DNA of 64,000 bases from Larix kaempferi (GCA_027924585.1 BSBM01000186.1:62001-126000), one strand, 5' to 3'. Shown: positions 24,326 through 37,546, counted from the stretch's first letter. Made by a program: numbers and translations. Notes: a model not told the origin generated them from the letters alone.

Positions 24326-26224
24326 ATGGTTAGCGTGGATGCACTTTTGAAAATGCGAGCAAGAAATTATACCCCGGATGTGCAGAACAAGGATAAAGAG
24401 ATTCCTGAATCTTCCATTCCTCTCCACATTCCAATGGATCCGCTGCCCAAGATCCCGAAAGGTGTCTTGAAACGGGCCTTACACAATCCCAACGCTCGGG
24501 CTGCTTCTAACTACAATGCGGTTGAAGATCTAGCCCAAACCCCTTGTGCTATGTCCACCTTAGAAGTTTTGCAAAGTTGTCCGTTACAACGAAACGCACT
24601 TCTGGCAGCAATTGGAAGTATGGAATCATCTAACATGACTGCACGCTTTGATATAGCTGATATCAAATATCGGTTGCCGTACCACGTTGCTCTATAGATT
24701 GAAGTGGTCCATGGTCCTATGACCATTATACGGGCTATCGTAGATGAGGGTGCATCGACGTGCGTGATGTCCATTTCTTGTTGGAAAGCTTTAGGCTCTC
24801 CCGAGCTAGCCCCCTCTAACACACTGCTTACTGCCTTCGATGGCAGGACTTTTCGTCCACATGGAGTTATACCGTCGTTTGAAATTGCACTTGCCGGTAA
24901 GACAGTTGCGGTAGAGATTGAAGTTCTGGATGCTCCGCTTGATTACAATATGTTATTAGGCAGGAGCTGGACGTATGCCATGCGAGCCATTGCATCGACA
25001 GTTTTTCGAGTTGTTATGTTCCCTCACGAAGGCAAGATCGTCATGGTCGATCAACTTTCGTTCTCTCAGCAAAACAACCAGACTTCATCGGATACCATTA
25101 TTCCTTTAGTTGATCAAACTGCCCCAGTAAGCGAGAGTTTAGGAGTAGGGCTTTATGGGTCATTAATAGGCATGTTTGACCTTCCCTCTCCAGTTCTTTT
25201 TATGCGTTCTGATGTGGGTACCTCTACTAAAACTTTCATGGTTGGTTTAAGAATTGATCCGTGGATCCTTCCCACTACATCAGAACCCGTAGTGCCTTTA
25301 TCTGTTGCAGAAGTAGCCTACATGGAAGCACAACATGCTGCAATGGAACATATCGTGACTCTGCCAGTCTCTGCTCAGTCGGATATGGACTATGCTCCTG
25401 CATGGTCACTGAATTCTACCCACTCTTTCGACTGTTTAGATATGGTCTTACCGTCTGATGAAGACATTTTGGAAGCCATGATGGGCCTGGACCATCCATG
25501 GGAACCTATGCATCACAAGTCTTACCTGCTTCCAAACCTAAAAAGGATAGAGAGAGGAGAATTCTCTATGAGACCCAGTGGATTTGTTGATTTGTCATCT
25601 TTTCCTTCTACTTCAAGAGTTGTTTACGCTGAAGGGAATATGGATAATATATCGAGGACAATCCCAATTAACATTTCCACCAAACCCGGGGTCGTGGAAA
25701 ACATTTTTATTGGTGCAGACTGCTCTCCAGAAGAGATAGCTCTGTATACCAAACTTTTTAAAGAATTCTGCAACATATTTGCCTGGTCATATGAGGAGAT
25801 GCCAGGTATCGATCCAACCATCGTGGAGCATGTCATCACTACATACCCTAATGAAAAACCTGTGAGACAGAAGCTCCGTCCTGTGAATCCTCGAAAAGCG
25901 GCTGCCATTAAGGCGGAGGTTGAAAAATTGCTTAGAGCCGGATTTATCTACCTGATTGACATGACGGAATGGGTTTCAAACCCCGTTCCGGTTGATAAAA
26001 AGCAAGGTACCATTCGAGTTTGTACTGACTTCCGGGATTTGAATAAATCTTTCCTGAAAGATAACTATCCCACACCATTTATCAACCAGATCATAGATGC
26101 ATGTGCGGGACATGAGATGTTTTCTTTCATGGATGGATTTTCGGGGTATAATAAAATCCAAATCAAACCCAGAGATCAACACAAAACAACTTTCATTTTC
26201 CCGTGGGGAACCTTTCCGTATTAG
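24326..26224 (+). pseudogene. pro-pol: T copy 2 protease and RT amino-terminal part
   Basis: Open 24326-24697 to a TAG (CAG in copy 1), then a 506-codon open frame 24704-26224. That frame covers the DEGAS protease motif, the acidic linker, and RT up to GTFPY, where CAA has become TAG (26222). The protease-to-RT frame is continuous here, showing one polyprotein without a frameshift site between protease and RT. LNKSFLKD replaces LNKSCPKD in the RT finger region. Confidence 0.88.
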
Positions 26225-27796
26225 AAGATGCCGTTTGGCTTAAAGAATTCTGGAGCTACATTCCAGCGAGCTATGAATTTCTCTTTTCAATATATCAAAC
26301 ACATAGTTGAACCTTACTTGGATGACCTCCCGGCGCGATCCCGAAAGAGACAGGATCATCCAACTCATTTGAGACTTGTGTTTGAAATATGCAGACACTA
26401 TAAGATTCGTTTGAATCCTAATAAGTGTGCATTCTGCGTCAAATCGGGATGTTTACTGGGTTTTATTGTATCCAATCATGGTATAAGGGTCAACCCGTTA
26501 AAAGTTGAGGCGATTGTAAATCTGCCTCCTCCTCGCACCTTGCGACAACTCCAAAGTCTGCAAGGCATGTCTAACTTCTTACGATGCTTTATCATAAACT
26601 ATGCTAAGATCATGAAAGGTTTTATGATACTTCTTAAACAGGATACCTACTTCTTGTGGGATGAGGCTGCTCAAGCATGATTTGAGGCCTTGAAAAAGGA
26701 ACTACTTTCAGCCCCCTTGTTGAGCCCGCCGAACTATGCAAAGGATTTTCTTTTATATCTGGTAGCATCTCTTAATACAATTGGCATAGTACTAGTTCAG
26801 GAGGACGACACTCTCCAAGAGCATGTTGTTTACTATATTTCTCGCGCATTGATAGCTCCTGAGGTTAAATATTCGCATGTTGAGAAGTTAGCACCTTCTG
26901 TAGTCTATGCGGTACAGAGGCTTCGTCATTACATACTTTTACGAACAACTACCGTGATAGCGGAAGTCAATCCTTTTCAGTATGTTCTCACTCGAGGAAT
27001 CATCGGTGGGAAGTATAATAAATGGATTGTAATCTTACAAGAGTTCGATTTGGTCTTTCAATCATCCAAGTCAAAGAAATCACTAGTGTTCGCTGAGTTA
27101 ATCTCAGAGTTTCTGAGTGACTTAGAGCATATCGAGGAAGAATCATCATTCCCGGATGAACATATCTTCCTTATTGCCTCCTCTGACCCATGGTATGGGG
27201 ATATCTTAGGATATCTCCAGACTTTGAGGTGTCCTACCACTTTTTCTAGAGAAGAACAACGCAAACTGAAAAGTCATGCGAAAAACTATCTCATCATCTC
27301 AGATACTTTGTATCGACGTGGGATAGATTCCATCTTACAATGTTGTTTGACTTTGGAAGAAGCAGAATTAGTATTGAATGATGCCCACAGTGGAGCTTGT
27401 GGGGGTCATCTTTCTGGGTTGGAAACAACCCAGAAAATACTGCGTTTCGGGTATTTTTGGCCCACAATCTTTAAAGATTGTGTGGAAGCTATGAAATGCT
27501 GTCATCCGTGTCAGTTTTTCACCAGGAAAATGAGAGCACACCCAGCTCCTCTTCATCCTATGATTACAGTAGGTCCCTTCACAAAATGGGGGGTTGATTA
27601 TATGACTTGCAATCCAGTTTTGGCTAGAGGACATCATTATATCATCGCTGTCATCGACTACTTCACCAAGTGGGCCGAGGCAATGCCTACTGTCAAGGTA
27701 GATGGAGAAACTGCCGCTTATTTTGTATTTAATCAGATTATTGCAAGGTTAGGCATACCCAGAGAGATTGTGACTGATCACGGCAGTCATTTCTAG
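26225..27796 (+). pseudogene. pol: T copy 2 RT carboxy part, RNase H and integrase zinc/core
   Basis: Open at 26228-26680 (MPFGLKN, YLDDL, thumb), broken by TGA at 26678 (TCA in copy 1). It is then open 26690-27796 for 368 residues, covering RNase H, the integrase HHCC domain (GACGGHLSG, CCHPCQFF) and the core as far as TDHGSHF. There it hits the TAG shared with copy 1. Confidence 0.88.
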
Positions 27797-28432
27797 AATA
27801 ACATGATGACTGATCTATACACAATGTTAGGTTTTCGGCAAGAACATTCGTCTTCATAGTATCCACAGGCGAATGGACAAGTCGAGGCAGTTAACACTTT
27901 AAAGGTAATACTGCAAAGAACTGTCAATGCCAGTCAAAATAACTGGCACATCATGCTATACCCTGCTCTTTGGGCTTACCGTGTGAATGTAAAGACTGCT
28001 ACCGGGTTCTCTCCCTTCCATCTTGTGCATGGGATAGAAGCAGTTGTTCCGATTGAATGCGAGATTCCTTCGTTAAAATTGGTTGTTCAATTACTACCAG
28101 ATGCTTCAGCACTAGAAGAACGTTTGTTGCATTTAGAGCATCTAGATGAGCAGCGCCGCGACACGCTCAGAGCAAACGAAGTTCACAAGAAACGATTCAA
28201 AGGACAATATGACAAGTCTGTTAAGCCTAGGGTGTTCCTTGAAGGAGATCTTGTTCTACTTTGGGATCAAGACAAGGAACCTCTAGGAACTGGCAAGTTC
28301 AAGTCCATGTGGCTCGGGCCTTACATAATCTCTAAAGTACTGAAGAAGGGCACTTATGAGCTAGTAGACTACGAGGGTAATAAGCTTCCTGAGCCTAGAA
28401 ATGGGCTCTACCTGAAGAAGTACTACGCCTAG
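27797..28432 (+). pseudogene. int: T copy 2 integrase carboxy part
   Basis: This continues the core (NGQVEAVN, one codon shorter than copy 1 by a 3-bp loss near 27893) and the C-terminal domain, open 27953-28432 and ending YLKKYYA. Copy 1 has a one-base loss here that copy 2 lacks. Confidence 0.85.
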
Positions 28433-28535
28433 GCAGTTGTGCTTTTTCTTGTAACATAACTGTATATTTTGTAGAGCTGGTTTTTGCTTGTGTTTGCTTA
28501 GTTAACCTTATGTGTGTCTTCATTTCGTGTATCAG

Positions 28536-28961
28536 ATGTCGACTGGACATTTCTTAGGATTTGCTGATGGCGCCAGTCACCACACCCAATAGATGGCTTT
28601 AGCAGCTTGAGTCATTTACTCACCAGCTGGCCAACTGGTCTCTTCGGGGGGGGTTTGTTTGGGTCCCACTATGAACAATGTAGCTGAGTACAGTGTAGTT
28701 GTAGAACTTCTCCGAGATGCCCTTATTCACGGCATTTCACATCTGGAGGTAAGAGTTGATTCACAACTAGTTGTATTTCAGTTAACAGGTGTTTACCAGA
28801 TTAGAGATCATGTTTTTCTACGACAGTTTTTGCGAGTTAGATTATTGGAAAGACAGTTTGATTCCATTATATATCAACACATTCCAAGAAATTTAAATGC
28901 ATTAGCCGACTCATTTGAAAATTATGTCTTAGATTGGAATTTGTATCATACACTTCCATAA
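28536..28961 (+). pseudogene. T copy 2 additional RNase H downstream of integrase
   Basis: Same as copy 1: D in FADGAS, E in NNVAEY, D in RVDSQLV, D in ALADSF. Broken by the shared TAG (28590) and a private TGA near 28608 where copy 1 has TGG. All four catalytic acids are preserved. Confidence 0.85.
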
Positions 28962-29128
28962 ACATCATTTCACACATAAAGTTCAAACACATACACATGT
29001 AAATAGTCGATACTGTATATATATCCGATAATGTATCAAAAAATATATGAGTTTTGGATCACAAGTCATGTCATAAAGTACAAAACTGGGCTCAATGGCC
29101 TCAAAAATATACATAAAGTATCCATATC

Positions 29129-30366
29129 CTATGGATAAGGAGGGGCCTCATCATCATCTACTGCATCCCTATAACATATGACTAGCCTAGCTATCTTCCG
29201 CAGCACCCTAAGCCATGCTGGGGACACCCCAACTACATCTTCCTACATATCAATAGGTATCTGATCCATGCGGCATGCAAGAACATCATGAGTCAACCGA
29301 CTCACTTTCCTCTCTATGGTCCCTAACATAGCATCAGCTGCAACAACATCAGATGTCCTCACAAAGATGGTAGGATGTCCCTCGGGACGGACAGGCCCAA
29401 TATCTGCATATGACACTTGTTTAGTACTTCAAAATTCATTCATAAAAATCAAATACTCGAAAGTTTGAAAAAATTAAATAATTCTCAAAATAAAAACATA
29501 CCAATAGCTCCCCAGGCTCCACCTGGAGGAAGCACCAGCTCTGGATCATGGCGGAAGTCCAATCCAGCATACGAAAACTGCTCGAATGTCGGCACCTACC
29601 TCTCCCACCACCCCCAGAAATCATTAGTATGATAACAAAAGTGGCTTTTGCCACCACCCTGGTGGAGAAAGATGTCACCCCATTGACTCAATCTAGGCTC
29701 ACGAGGGTTGACTGGAGGTAGAGGCATCCCCAAGCTAAGAGTAGGTACCCTCTCAAAGAAGAAGGTACATAGAATGTTGCTGTATCCAAAGTTCTTCATA
29801 CTTCCAGATTTGCAACCCGTGAGTTGAAGCTTCATATTTGCCAATAAACCAGTGCACCAATCGTACACATGTCCCTGCAAGCATCTAACACCAATATGCA
29901 TGGAATGCCTTGAATCTAGGTGTTGTGTGGCACTCCCTGCCATCCGGTTTATCATACTCACAATAACCTTTAGAGGGAGGCTTTCAATGGTAGAAACAAG
30001 GATTTGACTTCCTGATTTCTCAGCTCCAGCCACATAGTATGCATTTAAATATTCTTGCACCGATGTTGCACCCACATTGCGAGAAGATCCCTTCAAGTTT
30101 ACTGCATCTCCCTTCCTGGAGAGTCCAGTAATAAAGTAGATATCGTCGATAGTAAGGTCCAAGAATTATCCTCGGATAACAAAGGCATTAGTATCTACAT
30201 CCCAGTATTGAACGAGTCTTCGAAGCAATCTATTGAGTGCCCTCATGTTCACGGTTCAGTAAAAATTTAACAAACCACATCTTCGGAGGGCATGGAGAGT
30301 GGTCGAGTCCTACATTGCCACCCTATCCATATCCTCATTCTCTCTCTTCCTCCAAACAAGAACCAT
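29129..30366 (-). pseudogene. T copy 2 antisense ORF with one intron, decayed
   Basis: Minus strand from ATG 30366. Exon 1 runs to 29502; the intron 29501-29404 has the same GTATGT donor and CATATGCAG acceptor; exon 2 runs to the stop at 29129. It shares the three exon 1 stops of copy 1. It has two private TAG codons where copy 1 has CAG: one near 30311 in exon 1 and one near 29246 in exon 2. Exon 1 holds the 188-residue open stretch 30162-29596 with LTIDDIYFITG. Confidence 0.7.
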
Positions 30367-30645
30367 CCTGCCACAAAAATGTCAATTTTTAGCATCTCGA
30401 CACCTTTTTTCATCATATTCAGGGGTGGGCGCTACTGTATATACCACACAGTCACGCATGGGAACTACTGTGTGTAAGCAGAGTAGTGCACACCTCCTGG
30501 TATGCCCTACTATGCCCACTGCAGAGTAGCGCACATGCTCTTCACGTTGTGAACATAGCCTTAAAAGTGATTTTTTGCTCAAAAATTGACAAATGAACAA
30601 TTGAAATGCAAGTTGGGATGATTTAAACTTACTTCGTGGAGGCTG

Positions 30646-30748
30646 AATGATGATCGGTCTCTTGATTTGATTGCCACAAAGGATTGAAATTCAAGGTTTG
30701 CTCCCAAATTGTTTGCCCTACAAAACCAAAATGAAATTTGAGTTTTAA
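30646..30748 (+). other. Presumed H leader before gag
   Basis: About 100 bp of AT-rich sequence joining the end of duplication unit 2 to the open H gag frame. It is not present after unit 1. I see no gene in it. Confidence 0.4.
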
Positions 30749-31378
30749 TTTCGAAATTACATATATGAATTTGATTTTAATCTTTACCCACTTGAAACAA
30801 CAATCCCAAGAAATCAAGAAAATCCCAATTCTGATTTTGAGCAACAAGAAACGTTGTATGTTGTACCTTTTGCTGAAGTAGATGATTTACGGAGACATAC
30901 ACGAGCTTATGTTAAACAACTCGGTGGTTTAAATACAATAAATTTCCCCCCTAGAAGAAGAACTCCTAAAAGAGAAAGACAGGATACCCGTGATTCAATT
31001 CTGGTGCAGAACTTTGAAGAGTTGGTAGATTTATCTTTGGAAGAGATTACAGAACCTCTGAAAGAAGTTGATTCTGAAGATCTAGAAAATCTTGGAGAAC
31101 TTTTTACTCCAAAGAACACTCCACTTAATTCACCACACGATTCTCCACCTAATTCTCCACATAGAGCCATGGTTGTACTTGCTTGGAGAGCAAGGGGAGC
31201 ATTAAATATAGCTGGGCCATTTCACGATCTGCCTAAAAATCCAGAGAAATTTTTTCCCAAATACGACCCAAGTAAAGGCATATCTGCTGAAGATCATCTT
31301 AAGAGTTTTTATTTAGCTTTGAATCTTTTAAATGTACAGCATGAAGATGTAGTTTGTAGGCTTTTCCCATACACATTT
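30749..31378 (+). pseudogene. gag: H gag, 5' part (interrupted by copia element)
   Basis: Open frame from 30749, after a TAA, to the copia insertion, without an obvious initiating ATG before AMVVLAWRARG near 31165. The N-terminal part is acidic. The capsid start GPFHDLPKNPEKFFPKYDP and HLKSFYLALNLL is typical of plant Ty3/gypsy gag. The frame runs into K exactly at the CATTT target site. It continues in the same frame at 38728 (EFEKCFFNKY), showing that gag was contiguous before the insertion. Confidence 0.8.
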
Positions 31379-31983
31379 TGTTAAAATTTGAGCATTAATT
31401 CACAATACTCTTGGATCTTTACTGAGAGAATAACATATACAGTATATCAATGCATAACAATCACAATAAGCATGACAAGCATCACAAGAATCAAAAGCAT
31501 GAGAGACAAGAGACACAGAGTTTCCGTGGGGAAAACCCTAAGGTGAAAAACCCCACAACTTCCTCAAAGATAGAGAGAGCAATGGCTCAACCAAAGTACA
31601 ACCAAAATACACTTGAGATAGTCTCCTAGAGCAGATGATCCTCCTCCTCGCTAGTGCGCCACTTTCTGAGTGAGAGAAGTGTGTCTTTCCGAATGATCCC
31701 AATAGAGATCTCCCGATCTCTATTTATACTTAACTTGTTTTCCCAGTGACCTTATGGGGCCAACTTGTCTATCTAGATACATCCACAATATAATAGATAT
31801 TTTAGGGCTGACCCCACGCATGGTGATCTAATAACCCATCGGCAAGTACACACACTTGCGACACTTGTCAATCCACATGACGACACTTCCTTATAGAGGA
31901 ATAACACATCTCTTATAAGGGTACAATAAATATATATGAAATACATAGATGAAATATATTCCAAAGTTACATATACATCAACA
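31379..31983 (-). repeat. K 3' LTR
   Basis: 605 bp, TGTTAAAATT to ACATCAACA on the plus strand. It pairs with 38120-38722. Lies next to the purine tract and left CATTT. Confidence 0.95.
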
Positions 31984-33490
31984 CTCCCTCTTAACTAGGA
32001 AGGTATTTCTCGACACAGTTATGCTAGACAAGTCTTCTTCTCAGGATCATCATCATCGATGCATCGTCATCATCATCGTCACTGCTGCTGCTATCTCAAC
32101 CAATATCTGACTCTACTCGTCATAGGAATTTCTACAGAGCCAGTCCTTTTTCATACTGGATGTAGGCCCACCACCTGCAGGTCTTCATCATCTATGCGAA
32201 CGGTCTGATAGAGGTGGCCTCTCAAGACTAATTTTATGTGCAGATGCAATATCGGAAAGAGTATCCCGGGAACATTTATGTGCCTAAGAATGACCGGCAA
32301 GATCTCTCAGGACTGATTACATGCATCTCCTCCACAATACCTTTAAAGAGCATCCCAGGAACATTTATGTGCCACAGCACGACCGGCAAGATCTCTAAAG
32401 AGAATCCCAGGACTTATTACGAGCATACAGCTCAACCTCTCAGATCTCCAGGACTGATTACATGTGGATAGACAAAACCTTTAAAGAGCATCCCAGGAAC
32501 ATTTATGTGCCACAGCATGACCGGCAAGATCTCTAAAGAGCATCCCAGGACTAATTACGAGCACACAGCTCAACCTCTCAGATCTCCAGGATGGATTACA
32601 TGTCTCCGTAGTAATACCTCATCCCAGGACTGATTACGAGCACACATCTCAACCTATCGGATATCTGAGGACTGATTACATACTACATAGCAATACCGGA
32701 AAGAGTACCTCAGGAACATTTATGTGTTGCAGCACGACCGACAAGATCTCCCAGGACTCATTAAATGCTATTTGCACAACCTGCCACATATCATCTCTGA
32801 CCTCCAAGTATCAACCTGATACTCATGATCCAACAGATCATCATCGCACGAGGCATCATCCTGATGCCCATGATCATACTGATCATCATCACTTGTACCA
32901 GCCTGGTACATATCATCTGGAGCAACATCCTGAAGCTCATCACCATGATCAACCTGATCATACAATGCATCCACCTGATGCACACCAAGTATCTACCTGA
33001 TACATATCATCATACATGATCCACCTGATCATACAGTGTATCCACCTAAGACAAATACAAATACATGATACATATCAACATACATGATCTACCTGATCAT
33101 ACAATATATCCACCTGATACAGATACATGGTGCAAGCATCCAACATGATGCATATACAAATACATACAAATGATCCAACCGGTCATATCCAGCATCCAAC
33201 ATGATGCGTACATACATATAAATGATCCAACTGATCATTCCAGCATCAACACGATGCGTACATACATACAAATATAAATGATCCAACTGATCATATCCAG
33301 CATCAACACGATGCATACATGCATACAAATATAAATGATCCAACTGATCATATCCAACATCCAACATGATGCATATACAGAGCAGTAACTGGAGCATCGC
33401 CCTGATACTCATCATCCAGCGCTTACATCCACAACCATGTGAAGGATCCTCCTTCCAACATGCTTGGGATGGCTTCAGCAAATGTGTCCA
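31984..33490 (-). repeat. K 3' untranslated region with two families of short tandem repeats
   Basis: Between the pol stop (33491) and the 3' LTR. At 32250-32760 there are about six degenerate units around AACATTTATGTGCCACAGCA / CGGCAAGATCTC. At 32820-33400 there are many units around TGATCCAACTGATCAT and CATACATACAAATA. The frames open across them are repeat artefacts. Such arrays are common in the untranslated parts of plant LTR elements. Confidence 0.75.
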
Positions 33491-36400
33491 TCACTTCTTC
33501 CTCGAAGTGTCGTCGATCTGAAGAACACCAAGCCTCTCCCTGAAGTACTCGAACTTTACCCTGGCTAGTGGCTTCGTCAGCACATCTGCAATCTGCTCGT
33601 CCGTCGCAACATACAAGAGCTTCACGGCTCCTCTCTACACCATATCCATGATATAGTGATATTTGATCTCTATGTGTTTCGACTTGTCATGAAACATTGG
33701 GTTCTCAGTCAGCTTCACACAACTCTGGTTATCGCAGAATATACCAGTAGCATCCAATGGGAGATCAAATAACTTAGACAGTAGCTTCTGTAGCCATACT
33801 GCCTCACAACTAGCTGAACAGGATGCAACATACTCTGCCTCAATTGTACTCAGTGCTATGCAGGACTGCTTCCCGCTGAACCAAGAGATCACACCTGATC
33901 CCATACCGAAGCAGCACCTAGATGTGCTCTTCCTATCTACAGCACTGCTTGCCCAATCTAAATCAACATAACCCTGCAGGTTAAACTTTTGATTCGCTTC
34001 ATACTTGAGCCCATAATCCACTGTACCCTTCAGGTACCTCAGAACATGCTTTACAGCAACCAGATGAACACTCCTCGGATCTGTCAGGAACTGGCTCAAT
34101 GTGTTCACTGCAAAGCAAATATATGGTCTCGTGTTCGTCAGGTACATCAAGGACCCAATCATCTGACGATACATAGAGACATCAATCAGCTCAGATGAAA
34201 CATCACATAGAAGCTTTAGATTCGATGTCATGGGTGTGGCCATGGCCTTGCAATCCATCATCCCAAATCTCTTCAGAATATCTACTGTGTACTTCCCTTG
34301 ACCAAGGAAGATCCCACCTGAATTCTACCACACCTCCATACCTAGGAAATAATGCATCATTCCCAAATCTTTCACATCAAACTCAACAACAAGCTTCCTC
34401 TTAGTATCTGCAATCAATCTGTCATCTCCTGTTACAAATAAGTCATCCACATACAGGAGTAGAATCACAGGATTCCCTTCCTCAACCTTGTAGTAGAGGT
34501 TGGAATCCGCTTTACTCTTGGTAAAGCCCAAGCTAGATAGGAAACTGTTTATCCTACCATACCAAGTTCTGGGAGCTTGCTTCAAGCCATACAAGGCTTT
34601 CTTCAATTTGCACACATATGACTCCCTGTCGTGTATTTCAAAACCGAGTGGCTGCTCCACGTATACTTCCTCTTCAACTACACCATTCAAGAAAGAAGTC
34701 TTGACATACATCTAGTGTATTTTCCATTTCATTGCTGCAGCTAGGGCAAGTACTGTTCTGATGGAAGTATACCTGGCTACAGGTGCAAAAGTTTCTTCAT
34801 AATCTATTCCCTCTTTCTGAGAGAAGCCATGAGCTACGTATCTTGCTTTGTATTTCTCTACACTACCATCTGCAGCATGCTTGATTTTGTAGATCCATTT
34901 CGAAGTCACAACAGACTTCTCTTTAGGTCTTGGGACAACATCCCAAACATCATTCTTCATTATTGATTAATATTCCTCAACCATGGCATCCTTCCATTCT
35001 TTCTTTTCCGCTGCTTCTTCATAACTGGAAGGTTCTTTGTTCATAATGTCATAGAGTAAAGCAACATAGCTGGTATGTGATCTGGTTCTCTTCTTTGCTC
35101 TGTGTTCTTCTTCTGGAATGCCAAATCTTTTTGCATCTTGAATGAGCTCTCTAGCCCATGTAGGTTTCCTCTTGTGAGAGTTATCCTCACGAGGTGGATC
35201 TACAGGTTCTTGCGGATCTTCAAACTCACGAACAACTTCTGGAATTGCTTCAGTCATGGTAGTGTCTTGAAATCTAGTTTCCTTAGGTTCTTCATAAACT
35301 TCGATAGGTGCCTTCCTTGATTTGATGAATGCTAAGTTTTCATCAAATGTTACATCCCTGCTGACATCAATCTTCTTGAACCCTGGAAAGTATATTCTGT
35401 AAGCCTTCGAGCTTTCACTGTAACCCACAAAGATACCCTTCTTTCCTGAAGGATCTAGTTTGGTCCTCTTTTCCTTTGGGACATGAGTGTATACTGGACA
35501 ACCAAATATTCTGAGATGGCTGACTTCAGGTTTCTTACCAAAAAAGACCTCTTCTGGTGTCTTGTTTTCCAATATCTTGTGGGGTGTTATGTTCTACACA
35601 TATACAGCTGTTCTAGCTGCTTCTGCCCATAGATGCATAGGTAGATCCTGGTCATGTAGCATTTCCCTTGCTGCTTCCATGATTGTTCTGTTCTTCCTTT
35701 CTGCAACTCCATTCTGTTGAGGATTATAAGGAGCAATCAAGTCCCTCTTAATCCCTGAATCACTGCAAAGCTTCTTGAAGTCACCTGAGGTGAATTCTCC
35801 ACCATTGTCGGATCTGAATGTTTTGATCTTTTTGTCAGTTTGATTCTCCATCAAGGTTTTGAATTCCTTGAACTTATCAAACACCTCATCTTTGTTTTTC
35901 AAGAAGTATACCCAAGTCTTCCTGGAGAAGTCATCAATAAATGAGACATAGTAAACATACCCACTTAGAGAACTGGATGACATAGGACCACATACATCTG
36001 AGTGGATGATTCCTAGGATATCTTTTGCCTTGCTTTCACTGCTTGGGAAAGCCTTCTTAATATTCTTACCTTTTGCACATCCTTTGCAAACACCTTCATG
36101 TTTGGTCTTAATTTCAGGAAGACCCTCTACAGCCTTGCTTGCAATTGGAAGTGCCCTATAGTGCATATGAGCAAGTCTTCTATGCCAAAGTTCACTTGGC
36201 TCCATGGATTCATGCACCATGGCATGTTTAGGTTGTCCTTTTAATTTATACAAACCTCCCTCTTGCTCTCCAATCACAACTGCATCATCTATGGTCTTTC
36301 CCTTTGGCCACATTAGGACTTGGCCATCCACAAATGCAACCCTCATACCTTTTGTATCCAATGCAGAGATGGAGAGTAAGTTCTTCTTGAGCCCAGGTAC

Positions 36401-37546
36401 ATAAAGGACTTCTTTCATCTTCAAAGATTTTCCAGAATCCAGGTTGTAGGAGGCTTCACCACTTCCTTTGATTGGGTATTGATAATCATCCCCAAGTTTC
36501 ACCTTATGGGGTGATTCATGTTCAGATAGATTCACAAAAGATTCCTTATACCCAATCATTTGTTTGGAAGCCCCACTATCAATCAACCAATCATTACAAC
36601 CATGGGAGATAGTACCTGTGAGAGCAGAGATTAGAACATACTCTTTTTCACTTGATGAGTCATCATTACTATCATCACTTTCTGCCCTAGCCTTCTTCTT
36701 TGGAGGTTCATCATCTTCGGTAGCATAAGCATGGTACCTTCTTTTGTTACCCTTCTTCTTCTTGCTGTAGTTATTGTTGTTGTGTTTGTCCGTTTTGTTC
36801 TTGGGACATTCTGAAGCAAAGTGACCGTTCTCATTACAAGTGAAACACCTTAGATCTTTCTTGTCTTTGTGAAAATGATGAGAAGATTTCTTCTTGTGAT
36901 GGGATGGCTCCCTCTTGAACTTGCCCTTCTTAGTGTGAGCTGTGAGAGCTTGATATTCATTTCCCATCTTCTCTTCTCTTTCCACAAGCCTTGCTTCTTC
37001 TTGAGAACATTCCTCCCATAATCTGCTGAAGGAGATTAACTTCTTTCTGGCACAGATCCCCTGGATAAAAGAGTCCCATGACCTAGGTAGGCCATTCAGA
37101 GTAGTCATAACAATTTCACCATTCTCCACCATTTCATCTACAGCTTCAAGTTGTTCTTTGATCTGAGAGACCATGGAGAAATAGGATTGAATGGTTTCTC
37201 CATTCGACATCTTGACCCCTTTCAATTGATTCCGTGGGGTCATCTTCCGATTTATGTTCTTTCCTTCAAATAGCTTGGTCAAAGAGTCAAACATAGCCTT
37301 GGGTGTCTTTAGAAAAGACACATGGGGTATGAGATGGTCTTTGATAGAATCAGCAATGATTCTCTTTGCCTTGACCAAGTTCTTATTATGCAATACCTTA
37401 GCCTCTTCATCCTCTGGGATAGGGATGTCATCTTTTATATATGAGTCCAACTCATTCTCTTCCAGGATTAACCCAATCCTATACTTCCAAGCTCGGAAGT
37501 TATCAGCCCCTTCAAGCTTATCCTTAAGCTTGGTGTGGTGAGACAT
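33491..37546 (-). pseudogene. gag-pol: K copia gag-pol polyprotein, five nonsense codons
   Basis: One reading frame from ATG 37546 to TGA 33491. Gag is followed by a CCHC knuckle (CFTCNENGHFASEC, about 36850) and protease (DWLIDSGAS). Integrase has HRRLAH and CKGC for the zinc site, then SDVCGP, SDNGGEF and NGVAERKN for D-D-E. RT has [11 protein letters not shown]. RNase H (DLDWASS, STIEAEY, CDNQS) closes it. Stops: TAG at 35594, TAA at 34964, TAG at 34712, TAG near 34326 and TAG at 33635. All are where Gln is expected in copia proteins (for instance AVYVQN, IHQMDV, EVWQN). RT motif A reads MYVKT where family members have MDVKT, so a catalytic Asp is also lost. Confidence 0.93.

Larger units (their letters stand above)
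16313..30645 (+). repeat. 14.3-kb tandem duplication, unit 2
   Basis: The second unit. It shares with unit 1 several inactivating changes that the 3' LTR of H lacks: TAG in the LTR ORF at 17082, TAA at 17016 and TAG at 16697. It also shares gag and integrase stops, so the sequence was already dead when duplicated. Unit 2 keeps some positions intact that unit 1 lost, such as the gag ATG at 22056 and the unbroken protease-to-RT frame at 24704-26224. Confidence 0.85.
19119..30645 (+). mobile_element. Tat-like Ty3/gypsy retrotransposon T, copy 2 (3' end missing)
   Basis: The duplicate of T, with the same order of parts: LTR to 19996 with TATA 19437-19444, primer site 20000-20017, leader with motif cluster 20185-20295, gag, pol, downstream aRNH and antisense ORF. 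At 30646 it runs into what appears to be the H leader, so a 3' LTR is missing here too. The loss therefore predates the duplication, unless the right boundary of T is elsewhere. Confidence 0.7.

Noticed and set aside
1984-30650. Tandem array formed by LTR-LTR recombination
   Set aside because: The junction at 16313 is inside the LTR ORF and the antisense-ORF upstream region, not at LTR boundaries, and shows only 5 bp of shared sequence.
32820-33400. CRISPR-like array
   Set aside because: The repeats are degenerate, spacers are not unique, and the context is a plant copia element.
32722-33481. His/Asp-rich frames in the copia 3' region
   Set aside because: Open only because short repeats lack stops in some frames; no family resemblance.
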